A stretch of DNA of 64,000 nucleotides from the NCBI RefSeq assembly GCF_002872255.1, contig NZ_NIPR01000061.1, positions 34,978 to 98,977 on the forward strand, given 5' to 3'. The notes below the pieces were generated by a model. That model saw only the letters and a list, made by a program, of their open reading frames with translations, was not told the DNA's origin and did no database searches. Positions 8,412 to 16,421 of this stretch are shown here, in pieces. The DNA comes from Companilactobacillus nuruki. Lineage in GTDB: Bacteria; Bacillota; Bacilli; Lactobacillales; Lactobacillaceae. Numbering within the stretch: position 1 is the stretch's first letter; every line of letters starts with the position of its first letter. A program made the translations under genes and the position numbers.

Positions 8412-8531
8412 TATTCTGTTGAAATGTATTCAAGAGAACCGAATTACTTACACCCTCATAATATTGATAATTATATCGTTATTTAATTATACGTATTTAT
8501 TTCAACCAGTTCAGTAAAATCAAGTGTCTAG

Positions 8532-9233
8532 TTAAAGCATCAAACCAACTGAATAGTGAATCGCCATAGTTATAAGTCCAACAATAATATTTCTAACCAT
8601 TGCCGTTTTAACTAGACCATCACCCAATTTAGCACTTAAATATCCTGTCAAGGCCACTGACAAAGTAACCGCCAAAATCGTTCCCGGCCACTGAATCGAA
8701 ACTGGTAAAAATGTCATTGCTACAAGTGGAAATATTCCGCCTGAAGCAGCTGATACTAAGGAAGAAAACGCCGCATCCCAAGGACTCATATAATGGCCTA
8801 ACTGCAAATCATATTTAACCCTCACAACTGTTCTCAGGGCATCTTTGTTCATTAATTCTTCAGCAATTTTTCCAGCTGTTTTACTAGAAACACCACGATT
8901 CTCATAATATTTTGCAACAACTGCCAACTCATCTTGGTAATTAGTTTTTATCAGCTCACGTTCTTTTTCAATTGCAGCTCTTTCTGTATCCTTTTGAGAG
9001 CTAACTGAAGCGTATTCTCCAGAAGCCATTGAAAAAGCACATGCTAATAGGTCAGATAGACCAGCGATAAAAATAGTAAATTGATTAGTAGTCGCTACAG
9101 CAACCGAGAATAATACCCCAACGACAGTCAAGATTCCATCATTCGAACCTAGTACCCCAGCACGTAGAGTATTAGAACGTTCAGCCATAGTCTTCTTTTG
9201 CTTCTTTGATTTGGAAATTGTTAAATTTTTCAT
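8532..9233 (-). CDS. VIT/CCC1-family metal transporter (second of a tandem pair)
   Basis: 233 aa with five predicted membrane segments and the family signatures LRAGVLGSNDGILTVVGVLFSV (helix 1) and ASGEYASVSSQKDTERA (helix 2 and the start of the cytosolic metal-binding domain, about 80-150). VIT/CCC1 proteins move Fe2+ or Mn2+ across membranes, in bacteria usually exporting them. It lies 11 nt downstream of a paralogue, so the two are cotranscribed and might form a heteromer. The Fur-family gene on the other side may relate to metal control, though no operator is obvious. Confidence 0.87.
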   Translation of the reverse strand: MKNLTISKSKKQKKTMAERSNTLRAGVLGSNDGILTVVGVLFSVAVATTNQFTIFIAGLSDLLACAFSMASGEYASVSSQKDTERAAIEKERELIKTNYQDELAVVAKYYENRGVSSKTAGKIAEELMNKDALRTVVRVKYDLQLGHYMSPWDAAFSSLVSAASGGIFPLVAMTFLPVSIQWPGTILAVTLSVALTGYLSAKLGDGLVKTAMVRNIIVGLITMAIHYSVGLML

Positions 9234-9244
9234 TCTAATCTCTC

Positions 9245-9991
9245 CTAACGTGCAAATAACGATCCAATTGCATAAGTTACCAACATGGTCAATAAACCTG
9301 AAACAACATTCCTAATTACGGCTTTTAATTTATTAGCTCCGCCAAGCACTGCTGCGGTATATCCAGTAATAGTAAGCGCAATGATAACCGCGATTACAGT
9401 CGCAAATAATTTTATATCTTGAGGAAACATCGTAATTGATACCAACGGTAAAATCGATCCTGTAGGAAAAGAAATCATCGAGGCCAAAGCAGCCGCAATC
9501 GCACTAGTTTTTTCCTTAGGATTAAATCCATATCTTTCACGCACTGCCACATCCAATGGATCATCGCTCAACATTTCTTGAGTAGCTTGTGTAGCTAGCT
9601 CATTTGAAATACCAGTTGCTTGATATTTATCACGGATAAAATTGAACTCACCATTATAATTGCTATCCAAAGCAGTTGATTCCTCTTCAAGTGCCCTTTT
9701 TTCAGTATCACGCTGCGTACTGACAGAAACCCATTCACCCATCGCCATTGAAATGGTTCCAGCTAACATTCCTGCAATACCAGATAGAAATATAGCTCGA
9801 TTATTGCTCTGTGCACTGGCAACACCAATAACGATTCCTGCAACTGAAACAATACCATCATTGGCCCCCATGACGCTGGCACGCATGACATTAATCTTTT
9901 CAGCTAAACTTTGCTTTTTCTTTTCTTTGATCAAATTTCTCGCTCCATTCATTATCATATTGGAATGGTTCTCATCTATTAACGAATACAT
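9245..9991 (-). CDS. VIT/CCC1-family metal transporter (first of a tandem pair)
   Basis: 248 aa paralogue of the next gene: MRASVMGANDGIVSVAGIVIGV, then AMGEWVSVSTQRDTEKRALEEE, five membrane segments and the same cytosolic helical insert. The start is uncertain: no strong ribosome binding site precedes the ATG at 9991, and internal ATGs at codons 12 and 14 (MIMNGARN) leave all family motifs intact. Function as for the paralogue: Fe2+/Mn2+ export or storage-type transport, by family knowledge. Confidence 0.85.
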   Translation of the reverse strand: MYSLIDENHSNMIMNGARNLIKEKKKQSLAEKINVMRASVMGANDGIVSVAGIVIGVASAQSNNRAIFLSGIAGMLAGTISMAMGEWVSVSTQRDTEKRALEEESTALDSNYNGEFNFIRDKYQATGISNELATQATQEMLSDDPLDVAVRERYGFNPKEKTSAIAAALASMISFPTGSILPLVSITMFPQDIKLFATVIAVIIALTITGYTAAVLGGANKLKAVIRNVVSGLLTMLVTYAIGSLFAR

Positions 9992-10120
9992 AATAATCCA
10001 AAATTAATTAAAAGTAAATATATAACAGTTTCATTAAAAGAGATAGTTTATTTGGAATTGACGTTCATTAAGTTATATAATTACTCTGAAATGATTCTAA
10101 GGTAGAAAGGAAGATTGCTT

Positions 10121-10585
10121 ATGGCTAGTAACGCCGTAATGGAGGAGACACTGCAGGTTCTAAAGGATCATAAATTAAGAGTTACCCCACAACGTCATAT
10201 TATTTTGGCTTATCTTGTAAGTCACCATAATCACCCTACTGTGGAGACAATTCGTGATGCTCTGGGTAAGGAATTGCCTAATATCGGCTCATCTACGATT
10301 TATAATATTTTGAATACTTTTGTTGACCATCATTTAGTCGTTGAATTACAAAATGGCGATGGAAGTACCCACTACGACTATTTCGGCTCCCCTCACTACC
10401 ATGCAATTTGCACAAATTGTGGAAAAATTGTAGATGTCACGTATTCTGGATTCAGCGATACTGAAAAAAATCTAGAAGAAAAGACCGCTGAAATCTCCGG
10501 TTATATGATTTCTGGTAATCATATGGAGGTCTATGGTCTTTGCCCAGAATGTCAAATTAAATTGGGAATTAAAAAAGATGACTAA
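10121..10585 (+). CDS. Fur-family regulator, PerR-like
   Basis: 154 aa from the ATG at 10121 (AGAAAGGAAG upstream; an upstream TTG at 10115 is in frame). N-terminal winged helix with [13 protein letters not shown] and [19 protein letters not shown]-terminal dimer domain with [23 protein letters not shown] and a second pair CPEC, giving the four-Cys structural zinc site. The pattern D/H-rich HYD...PHYH is that of PerR peroxide sensors. Its stop codon overlaps the start of the arsenate-reductase-like gene by 8 nt, suggesting translational coupling with a redox enzyme. Metal specificity cannot be proven by eye. Confidence 0.85.
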   Translation: MASNAVMEETLQVLKDHKLRVTPQRHIILAYLVSHHNHPTVETIRDALGKELPNIGSSTIYNILNTFVDHHLVVELQNGDGSTHYDYFGSPHYHAICTNCGKIVDVTYSGFSDTEKNLEEKTAEISGYMISGNHMEVYGLCPECQIKLGIKKDD

Positions 10586-10992
10586 TTCAATTTATTTCCT
10601 ATGCAGCGGAAATTCATGTCGTAGTCAAATGGCTGAAGATTATGCTAAAAAATATTTACCTAACTGGGATATTCAAAGTGCTGGTATTAGAGCAGATGGT
10701 TTAAATCCTAATGCTATTAAAGTAATGGCTGAGGATGACATCGATATCTCAGAACAATTTTCAAAAATTGTTGACGAAAACTTTTTGCATCGTGCTACTA
10801 TTATTGTTACTTTGTGTGGTGAAGCACGCGATAAATGTTTTATTCCACAAAATGCACGATGGATTCCATTGGTCCATTGACGATCCTGCTTTGATTTCAG
10901 GCAGCAATCAGGAAATAGCTCAGGCTTTCATAGATACTCGGAATGAGATTAAAGAATACATTATGGATCTCGCAAAGAAGATCAGTAATTAA
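10578..10992 (+). pseudogene. arsC: Arsenate reductase (thioredoxin-coupled ArsC, LMW-PTPase fold), frameshifted
   Basis: The first frame encodes [20 protein letters not shown] (P-loop CX5R with Cys10 and Cys15) and [11 protein letters not shown] (Cys82/Cys89), the full Cys set of the B. subtilis/S. aureus ArsC family. It then stops at 10878-10880. The +1 frame continues with [21 protein letters not shown] to 10992, equivalent to the family's HWGFDDPA and C-terminal helix. Removing one C of the CC at 10866-10867 restores [10 protein letters not shown], so a single-base insertion explains the break. As written the protein lacks its C-terminal third. It may be a true mutation or a sequencing error. 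It is coupled to the upstream PerR-like gene. Confidence 0.85.
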
Positions 10993-11033
10993 TAAATAAG
11001 GCTGCTAGGTAACATGACTATCTATAATTCAGA

Positions 11034-11088
11034 AAAAGGCAACGATCTATAACCATTAAACTGGCTACAGACCGTTGCTTTTTTATTT
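11034..11088 (+). terminator. Rho-independent terminator
   Basis: AAAAGGCAACGATCT / AGACCGTTGCTTTTTT stem with one mismatch and T-run, after the arsC-like gene. Confidence 0.75.
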
Positions 11089-11106
11089 TCAAAATATATT
11101 TTTATA

Positions 11107-11129
11107 TAAATGATAAAATTTACTATTTA
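11107..11129. promoter_or_regulatory. Zur-like operator 1 of the zinc ABC operon
   Basis: TAAATGATAA-N3-TTACTATTTA is a 10-3-10 imperfect palindrome (8 of 10 positions symmetric). It matches the perfect 10-3-10 palindrome upstream of the Zur-like gene (16299-16321) in its TAAWTAGTAA half-site. The right half of this site and the left half of operator 2 also form a 17-bp perfect inverted repeat (11113-11129 with 11155-11171). Confidence 0.6.
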
Positions 11130-11154
11130 CTTTTTTAGATAATTAGTTTAGGGT

Positions 11155-11177
11155 TAAATAGTAAATTTTATTATTAA
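11155..11177. promoter_or_regulatory. Zur-like operator 2 of the zinc ABC operon
   Basis: TAAATAGTAA-N3-TTATTATTAA, same 10-3-10 layout as operator 1, ending at the ribosome binding site AAGGAGAAG of the binding-protein gene. Position over the transcription start region fits repression. Confidence 0.6.
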
Positions 11178-11188
11178 GGAGAAGAATC

Positions 11189-12094
11189 ATGCCTATCAAA
11201 AAACAAAAACTTTTAGGAATTATTCTCAGTATATTTGCACTTTTATTAATTTTATCAGGTTGTTCCAGCAGAAAAACTAATACAAATTCACAAAAATTAA
11301 ATATAGTCACCTCAACTGATTTTTATGCTGAAGCGGCAAAAACGATCGTTGGTAATAAAGGCACCGTCAAATCCATTATTAATAATCCGGCTATTGATCC
11401 TCATGATTACGAACCAACAACTAAAGTCGCCAAAGAAGTTAGTCAATCAGATATCACTGTCGCTAATGGTCTTGGTTATGATGCCTGGATGAATAAGCTA
11501 GATAAGGGTAATGCTGCCTATATTAAAATCGGTGAAACAGTTATGAATAAAAAAACTGGCGATAATCCACATATCTGGTATAACCCTCAAACAATGCCTC
11601 AATATGCTAAATACTTAGCTAAAGAATTAGGTAAGAAACAACCACAGAATAAAACTTACTTTGAAAAAAATGCTCAAAGTTATATCAAATCTCTTCAACC
11701 TATCCAAGATGAATTAAACAAACTCAAACAAACTTCCCAGAAGATAACCAATAAGAACGTTTATGTTAGTGAACCTGTTTTTGATTACTCGATTGAAGCA
11801 ATGGGATTCAAGGTAGCTAACAAAGGATTTGAAAATGCCGTTGAAAAAGGCACTGACCCTACCCCTAAAGAAATACAGGATATGCACCAAGGTATCAAAA
11901 ACAAGAAAATTGCTTTCTTTGTTCTAAATACCCAAACCGATAGTAAATTAGTCAACAATCTTGTCAAACTGGCCAAAAAGAATAACATTCCAGTTTTAAA
12001 CGTAACTGAAACACTACCTAAAGATAAAAACTATCAAGAATGGATGCTATCACAATACCAAGAACTTAATAAAATTTTGCAAAGTGAAGAATAA
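11189..12094 (+). CDS. znuA: Zinc/manganese ABC transporter substrate-binding lipoprotein (ZnuA/AdcA type)
   Basis: 301 aa with a lipoprotein signal (lipobox LSGC, Cys25) and a cluster A-I (SBP_bac_9) fold. Likely metal ligands are His72 (IDPHDYEP), His128 (DNPHIWYNP) and the acidic region around SEPVFDY; there is no His-rich loop. It should bind Zn2+ or Mn2+ outside the membrane and pass it to the permease encoded two genes downstream. Three genes run with 3-nt spacing and a 14-nt overlap. The two Zur-like palindromes in its promoter favour zinc over manganese. Confidence 0.88.
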   Translation: MPIKKQKLLGIILSIFALLLILSGCSSRKTNTNSQKLNIVTSTDFYAEAAKTIVGNKGTVKSIINNPAIDPHDYEPTTKVAKEVSQSDITVANGLGYDAWMNKLDKGNAAYIKIGETVMNKKTGDNPHIWYNPQTMPQYAKYLAKELGKKQPQNKTYFEKNAQSYIKSLQPIQDELNKLKQTSQKITNKNVYVSEPVFDYSIEAMGFKVANKGFENAVEKGTDPTPKEIQDMHQGIKNKKIAFFVLNTQTDSKLVNNLVKLAKKNNIPVLNVTETLPKDKNYQEWMLSQYQELNKILQSEE

Positions 12095-12097
12095 TCT

Positions 12098-12781
12098 ATG
12101 ATTGAAGCAAAAGACTTAACTAAAAGATTCGGAAAACAATTAGTTTTTCAAAACTTAAATTTTCAAATTAACGATGGGGAATTTATTAGTTTAATTGGCC
12201 CCAATGGTTCTGGAAAAACTACTTTAGTAAAAATTCTAATGGGCCTTGAACCGAGTTCATCTGGTACCTTAAAAATCAATGAAAAACAAACTATCGGATA
12301 TGTACCTCAGTTTCGTAACATAGATCTCGATTATCCATTAAATATCGAGCAATTTATCCGACTTAATCTCAAGTTTACTTTCAGTGCTAAACAAAGAAAT
12401 CATGAGAACAAAATTATCAAATCGATTATGCAAAAAACTCATTTAACCGATCTAAGAAATCGTCCTCTTGGCTTAGCATCTGGTGGTGAGAAACAAAAAG
12501 CTTATTTGGCACAAGCTCTACTTAATGATCCTAAAATATTAATTCTTGATGAATCAACAGCTAGTCTGGATGTTGAAGTGAAAACACAATTGATGGATCT
12601 AGTTCAAGAATTAAATCAAAAATATCACTTAACGGTTATTTTTATCACTCACGACTACGAACTAACTAAAAAATATACAAAACGAGCTTTGTTATTCCAA
12701 AACAAAACCATTGTTCCCGTTAAAGTAGAAAATATTTCAAAAGAAATGTTCGAAGTGGAGGCAGAAAATGTTCGGATATGA
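12098..12781 (+). CDS. znuC: Metal ABC transporter ATP-binding protein (ZnuC type)
   Basis: 227 aa ABC ATPase: Walker A GPNGSGKTT (34-42), signature LASGGE (126-131, slightly divergent from LSGGQ), Walker B ILILDEST (147-154) and the H-loop FITHDYEL. It energises the znuA/znuB importer. Its 3' end overlaps the permease start by 14 nt, indicating translational coupling. Confidence 0.92.
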   Translation: MIEAKDLTKRFGKQLVFQNLNFQINDGEFISLIGPNGSGKTTLVKILMGLEPSSSGTLKINEKQTIGYVPQFRNIDLDYPLNIEQFIRLNLKFTFSAKQRNHENKIIKSIMQKTHLTDLRNRPLGLASGGEKQKAYLAQALLNDPKILILDESTASLDVEVKTQLMDLVQELNQKYHLTVIFITHDYELTKKYTKRALLFQNKTIVPVKVENISKEMFEVEAENVRI

Positions 12782-13565
12782 ATTTATGCGTTCAGCTTTT
12801 ATTGCTAGTACCTTTATTGCAATAACCGCTGGCTTAGTTGGTGTCTTTGTTGTTTCCCGTAACATGTCTTTTCTCTCACATACATTATCTGAAATCGGAT
12901 TTGCTGGAGCATCATTTGGTATTTTAGTGGGAATTTCACCTCTAGTTGGTATGATCATCTTCACTTTAGTTAGTTCCATTGCCGTTGGTAGTTTAAGTGA
13001 TGAATCATCCAGACGAGAAGCTTCCATCAGTGCTATTTCTTCATTATTTATTGGTTTAGGAATACTATTCCTATCTTTATCTTCAGAATCTAGCAGTTAT
13101 GCCACGAATATTCTTTTCGGCAGTATTGTTGGTATTAGTGGCAAAGAAGTTAATCAGTTATTGATCTTGGCGTTATTTGTTATAGCAATCTTCGTCATTT
13201 TCTATAAGCCATTATCATTTGATTCATTCGATCATATTGGCGCTCAAGCGGCTGGCTTAAAAACGCGATTACTATCTATTATCTTTCTAATAACTTTGGC
13301 CTTAAGTGTTAGTATTGGTGCCCAAATCGTTGGTTCATTGCTAGTTTTTGTTTTATTAACATTACCTGCCGCAACCGCTAAATATCTAGTTCATTCAGTT
13401 CCAAAAATGATTTTAGTTTCAGTAGGATTGTCATTAATTGGCGTTTGGTTAGGCCTCTACTTAGCTTTTGTCACAAATTGGCCAGTTACTTTCTTTATCT
13501 CAACCTTTGAGGTAATTGCTTATTTTCTAGGGTTAAGTTATAAGAACTGGAAACTTAGTCATTGA
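12768..13565 (+). CDS. znuB: Metal ABC transporter permease (ZnuB type)
   Basis: 265 aa, about eight or nine membrane segments, family ABC-3. The N-terminal FMRSAFIASTFIAITAGLVGVFVVSRNMSFLSHTLSEIGFAGASFG includes the permease motif that contacts the ATPase region. It forms the membrane channel of the three-gene importer. The start overlaps znuC; GTGGAGGCAGAA is the ribosome binding site. A dispersed palindromic element follows and probably ends the transcript. Confidence 0.9.
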   Translation: MFGYEFMRSAFIASTFIAITAGLVGVFVVSRNMSFLSHTLSEIGFAGASFGILVGISPLVGMIIFTLVSSIAVGSLSDESSRREASISAISSLFIGLGILFLSLSSESSSYATNILFGSIVGISGKEVNQLLILALFVIAIFVIFYKPLSFDSFDHIGAQAAGLKTRLLSIIFLITLALSVSIGAQIVGSLLVFVLLTLPAATAKYLVHSVPKMILVSVGLSLIGVWLGLYLAFVTNWPVTFFISTFEVIAYFLGLSYKNWKLSH

Positions 13566-13616
13566 TGATCATTATTTAAGTAAAGGTGGATTTCTATTCC
13601 AAACCTTTGAATGCTC

Positions 13617-13692
13617 AAAAATAGTCTGTATTAATCTCAACTATGTTCTTTTCTGGAACAAAGTTGAAAATTAATACAGACTATTTATTTTG
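13617..13692. repeat. Dispersed palindromic intergenic element, copy B
   Basis: AAATAGTCTGTATTAATCTC ... AAATTAATACAGACTATTT gives a long near-perfect stem with internal AACTATGTT..AACAAAGTT pairing. Related to copies A (7000) and C (18554). It sits between two convergent genes and likely also terminates both. Confidence 0.75.
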
Positions 13693-13711
13693 AAATCGAT
13701 TCTATGAGATT

Positions 13712-15148
13712 TTACTTAGTGAGTGGTTTTCTCAATACCCTTACACCAGTTATAACTGTAGCGACCAAACAAATTGCTAGCGAGACCATAAAGGCAACAT
13801 GCATTCCAGAAATAAATAGTTCTGGATGTGCAGGCACATAGGACGTAACCGTATGACCAGCTGTATGACTCATAGCTGAAAATAACACAGTTGTTGCAAC
13901 AGAAATACCAATAATCATTCCAAATTCTCGAGCTAAGGCATTAATACCACCGGCAATTCCTAAATCTTTTACCTCAACTGAGTTCATAACAATTGAATTG
14001 TTGGGTGCTTGGAAGACTCCGTTACCAAAACCAACTAATCCTACAAAGAACATGAATATCCATAATGGTGTATTAAGTCCAACCATCATATAACCAATTT
14101 GACTAATAGATATTAAGATCAAGCCAATAAAGGTTAATAATTCTGGGCCAATTTTATCAGAAACCGCTCCTGAAATTGGCGCCACAATTACCTGAACAAT
14201 TGGAAAAGTCATCAACGCATAACCTGCATAATTAGCAGCTAAACCACGTGCATTTTCAAGATAAAATGGTGAAATAACATTGAAAAAGAAATTAGCTACA
14301 AATATCAAAAAGGCACAGAATATACTAATTGAAAAATTGGCATTCTTAAAAATTCTCAAATCCAAAATTGGCTTGTCTATTCGTAATTCTATTCTAATAA
14401 AACTGATCATAGCTAGCAAAGCTACTATAAATAATCCTAGAATAACAGGTTTTAAGAAACCTATTTCTTGACCTAAGAATATTCCCGCAAATAAAGTAAC
14501 CATAACTATTGCGAACAATATTGCTCCAACTTTATCAATTTTTTGTTTTGATAAAGTAATGTCTTTAGGTAAAATTTTAATTCCTAAAATAATCGCTACT
14601 ATACCTACCGGTACGTTAATTAAAAATATGTAACCCCAATTCAAATGAGCCAAAATCAGGCCACCAACACCTGGTCCAGCAATGCTACCTAAAGCTACGA
14701 AAGAACCGATTGTTCCTAAAGCTCGACCACGTTCATTGAATGGAAAAACCTCGGTAATAATTCCATTATTAGTACTCATTGTCATCGCTGCACCAATAGC
14801 CTGTACAGATCTTGCTATTAATAAGAATACTAATCCCGAATTAAAACCGCAGAGCAATGAACCAATTGTAAAAAGGATAGATCCAATTTTAAAAATTCGG
14901 ATTTTCCCAAAGGAATCACCTAATTTTCCAAACAATAATAACAGCGCACAAATAACGATCAAATAAATTGATACGACCCATTCAGCCTGATTCATTGGTA
15001 TTGCCAAGTCCTTACTCATAACTGGTAAAGCAATGTTTACAATGCTACCGTCCAAGGTTGACATAAAAGTAAACAAACACACTGCGACTAAAATTAACCA
15101 ACGGTGTTTTTGGATCTCTGGGTCTTTAGCAAAACTAGCCATATTCAT
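13712..15148 (-). CDS. MFS multidrug-type exporter, DHA2 (EmrB/QacA) family
   Basis: 478 aa, about 14 membrane segments. Family motifs include TLDGSIVNIALPVM (helix 1), GKLGDSFGKIRIFKIG (motif A) and RSVQAIGAAMTMSTNNGIITEVFP with GSIAGPGVGGLIL (motif C, antiporter signature). It should expel toxic compounds by proton antiport. Its ATG overlaps the stop of the upstream PadR gene by 4 nt; a second ATG two codons later has better spacing from AAAAGGGG. Expression is presumably controlled by that PadR protein. Confidence 0.9.
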   Translation of the reverse strand: MNMASFAKDPEIQKHRWLILVAVCLFTFMSTLDGSIVNIALPVMSKDLAIPMNQAEWVVSIYLIVICALLLLFGKLGDSFGKIRIFKIGSILFTIGSLLCGFNSGLVFLLIARSVQAIGAAMTMSTNNGIITEVFPFNERGRALGTIGSFVALGSIAGPGVGGLILAHLNWGYIFLINVPVGIVAIILGIKILPKDITLSKQKIDKVGAILFAIVMVTLFAGIFLGQEIGFLKPVILGLFIVALLAMISFIRIELRIDKPILDLRIFKNANFSISIFCAFLIFVANFFFNVISPFYLENARGLAANYAGYALMTFPIVQVIVAPISGAVSDKIGPELLTFIGLILISISQIGYMMVGLNTPLWIFMFFVGLVGFGNGVFQAPNNSIVMNSVEVKDLGIAGGINALAREFGMIIGISVATTVLFSAMSHTAGHTVTSYVPAHPELFISGMHVAFMVSLAICLVATVITGVRVLRKPLTK

Positions 15149-15681
15149 TCCCCTTTTCTCTGATTCAAAAGCTCAACCACCCATTTTAATTGGGTCTGAG
15201 CTCGTGAAATTTGTAATTGTTTAACCAACAAAGCATCATTGATATCCTCTTGTGTCATATGAGTATTATTTTTTATCTCATATTTTATTTCTTTCAGACG
15301 ATCCAACTTACCTTGCGAAAAATTCTTAAAATCATTTAAAATTTTAATTTGTAAATTTTGATCGAATAGATGCAAGAATTGAATTTTCATTAAAAAGGTC
15401 AACTGGGTTTGTTTATTAATGGTTACTAACTCAGAAGCCAAATTCATGAACTCCTTTTTACCTTTATCAGTAATGGTAGCCAATTTTTGAGGCCTTTTAT
15501 TTTCAGTCTCTTTAAAACTTAACGAAATCTCCTTTGCTTGAGCCAGTTTGTCCAACAATGGATACAAAGTCCCAAAACTGATGGCTTGATCGTCTCCAGC
15601 AATACTAGTAAAAGCCTTACGTAGAGCATATCCAGTCATAGAATGATCCATTAATTGACCTAAAATAAATAATTCATACAT
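15145..15681 (-). CDS. PadR-family transcriptional repressor
   Basis: 178 aa from the ATG at 15681, chosen because AGGTG lies 6 nt upstream; the GTG at 15690 falls inside that site. N-terminal PadR winged helix: LFILGQLMDHSMTGYALRKAF and SFGTLYPLLDKLAQAKEISLSF, then a long C-terminal helical dimerisation domain. PadR repressors commonly control an adjacent exporter and themselves; here the MFS gene follows with a 4-nt overlap and a palindrome sits in the promoter spacer. Confidence 0.88.
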   Translation of the reverse strand: MYELFILGQLMDHSMTGYALRKAFTSIAGDDQAISFGTLYPLLDKLAQAKEISLSFKETENKRPQKLATITDKGKKEFMNLASELVTINKQTQLTFLMKIQFLHLFDQNLQIKILNDFKNFSQGKLDRLKEIKYEIKNNTHMTQEDINDALLVKQLQISRAQTQLKWVVELLNQRKGE

Positions 15682-15709
15682 TATTGTCACCTATCTTTCA
15701 CGATTACCT

Positions 15710-15738
15710 AGTATATATATCGAATCGATATATTGCAA
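15710..15738 (-). promoter_or_regulatory. Promoter and PadR operator of the padR-MFS operon
   Basis: On the minus strand: -35 TTGCAA (15733-15738), 17 bp, -10 TATACT (15710-15715). ATATATCGA-N-TCGATATAT (15715-15733) is a perfect 9-1-9 palindrome filling the spacer, as expected for an autoregulated repressor. Confidence 0.65.
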
Positions 15739-15771
15739 GGACTTTTCAAAAAAGAGGTATAAATTTACAAA

Positions 15772-15821
15772 AAAATACTAATCTAATAACCATAAAAATG
15801 GCCACTAGATTAGTATTTTTA
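15772..15821 (-). terminator. Rho-independent terminator of the Zur-like gene
   Basis: AAAAATACTAATCTA / TAGATTAGTATTTTT perfect stem with a purine-rich loop. Confidence 0.85.
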
Positions 15822-15827
15822 TTGTAA

Positions 15828-16253
15828 CTATTTAGAATTTAATTTCTTAGTACAATCAGCACACAAACCGTAAACCTCAATTGCATGTCCTTCAACCGTA
15901 TATCCAGGTAATTGATCAGTAAAAAATTCAATCGGACAAGCTCTCAATTCAGTCACCTTACCACAGTTTTTACAAACAAAATGATGATGATGACGATGTT
16001 CAAAATCACATTGATACTTAACTAAGGTCTTATCCTTTTCTTGATATTCTACTAACCCAATCTCTGAAAACTCTTTAAGATTTCGATAAATGGTATTATT
16101 ACTCATTCCGGGATAAAGAGAACGCATATAGCTAGCAATATCATTAATTGAGACATATTGAACTGTAAATTTACTGAGATACTCTATTAAATCAGTCCTT
16201 TGTTTCGTAACTTTATAATTATTTTTTTTGAGAATCGCAATTGCCTTTTCCAC
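15828..16253 (-). CDS. zur: Fur-family regulator, Zur-like
   Basis: 141 aa. Winged helix KVTKQRTDLIEYL and SNNTIYRNLKEFSEIGLVEY, then the His cluster FEHRHHHHFVCKNCGK and CADC, the pattern typical of zinc-sensing Zur proteins (HHHHFxCxxCGK). The structural zinc site is Cys-x2-Cys plus Cys-x2-Cys. A perfect 10-3-10 palindrome lies about 50 bp upstream, predicting autoregulation, and two related palindromes precede the zinc importer at 11.1 kb. A PerR role is less likely given the motif, but the zinc assignment remains inference. Confidence 0.8.
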   Translation of the reverse strand: MEKAIAILKKNNYKVTKQRTDLIEYLSKFTVQYVSINDIASYMRSLYPGMSNNTIYRNLKEFSEIGLVEYQEKDKTLVKYQCDFEHRHHHHFVCKNCGKVTELRACPIEFFTDQLPGYTVEGHAIEVYGLCADCTKKLNSK

Positions 16254-16298
16254 TTATCTCACCTTTTCTAAAACTTACTTCTGAAAATCATTTTACCA

Positions 16299-16321
16299 TA
16301 ATTAGTAATTTTTACTAATTA
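16299..16321. promoter_or_regulatory. Zur-like operator (perfect 10-3-10 palindrome)
   Basis: TAATTAGTAA-TTT-TTACTAATTA. It lies between the divergent Zur-like gene and the two-component system, ending 8 bp before the -35 box (TTGACA 16330) of the latter. Half-sites match those at 11107-11177. Confidence 0.65.
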
Positions 16322-16329
16322 GTTTGTTC

Positions 16330-16358
16330 TTGACAAAACTTTAAATTTTTTTCATATT
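16330..16358 (+). promoter_or_regulatory. Promoter of the two-component operon
   Basis: -35 TTGACA (16330-16335), 17-bp spacer, -10 CATATT (16353-16358). The adjacent Zur-like palindrome is just upstream. Confidence 0.55.
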
Positions 16359-16421
16359 TGGAGTATATGATTATTATTAGATAAATTAATTGAACCAAAA
16401 ACATATTTTGGAGACTTGCTA

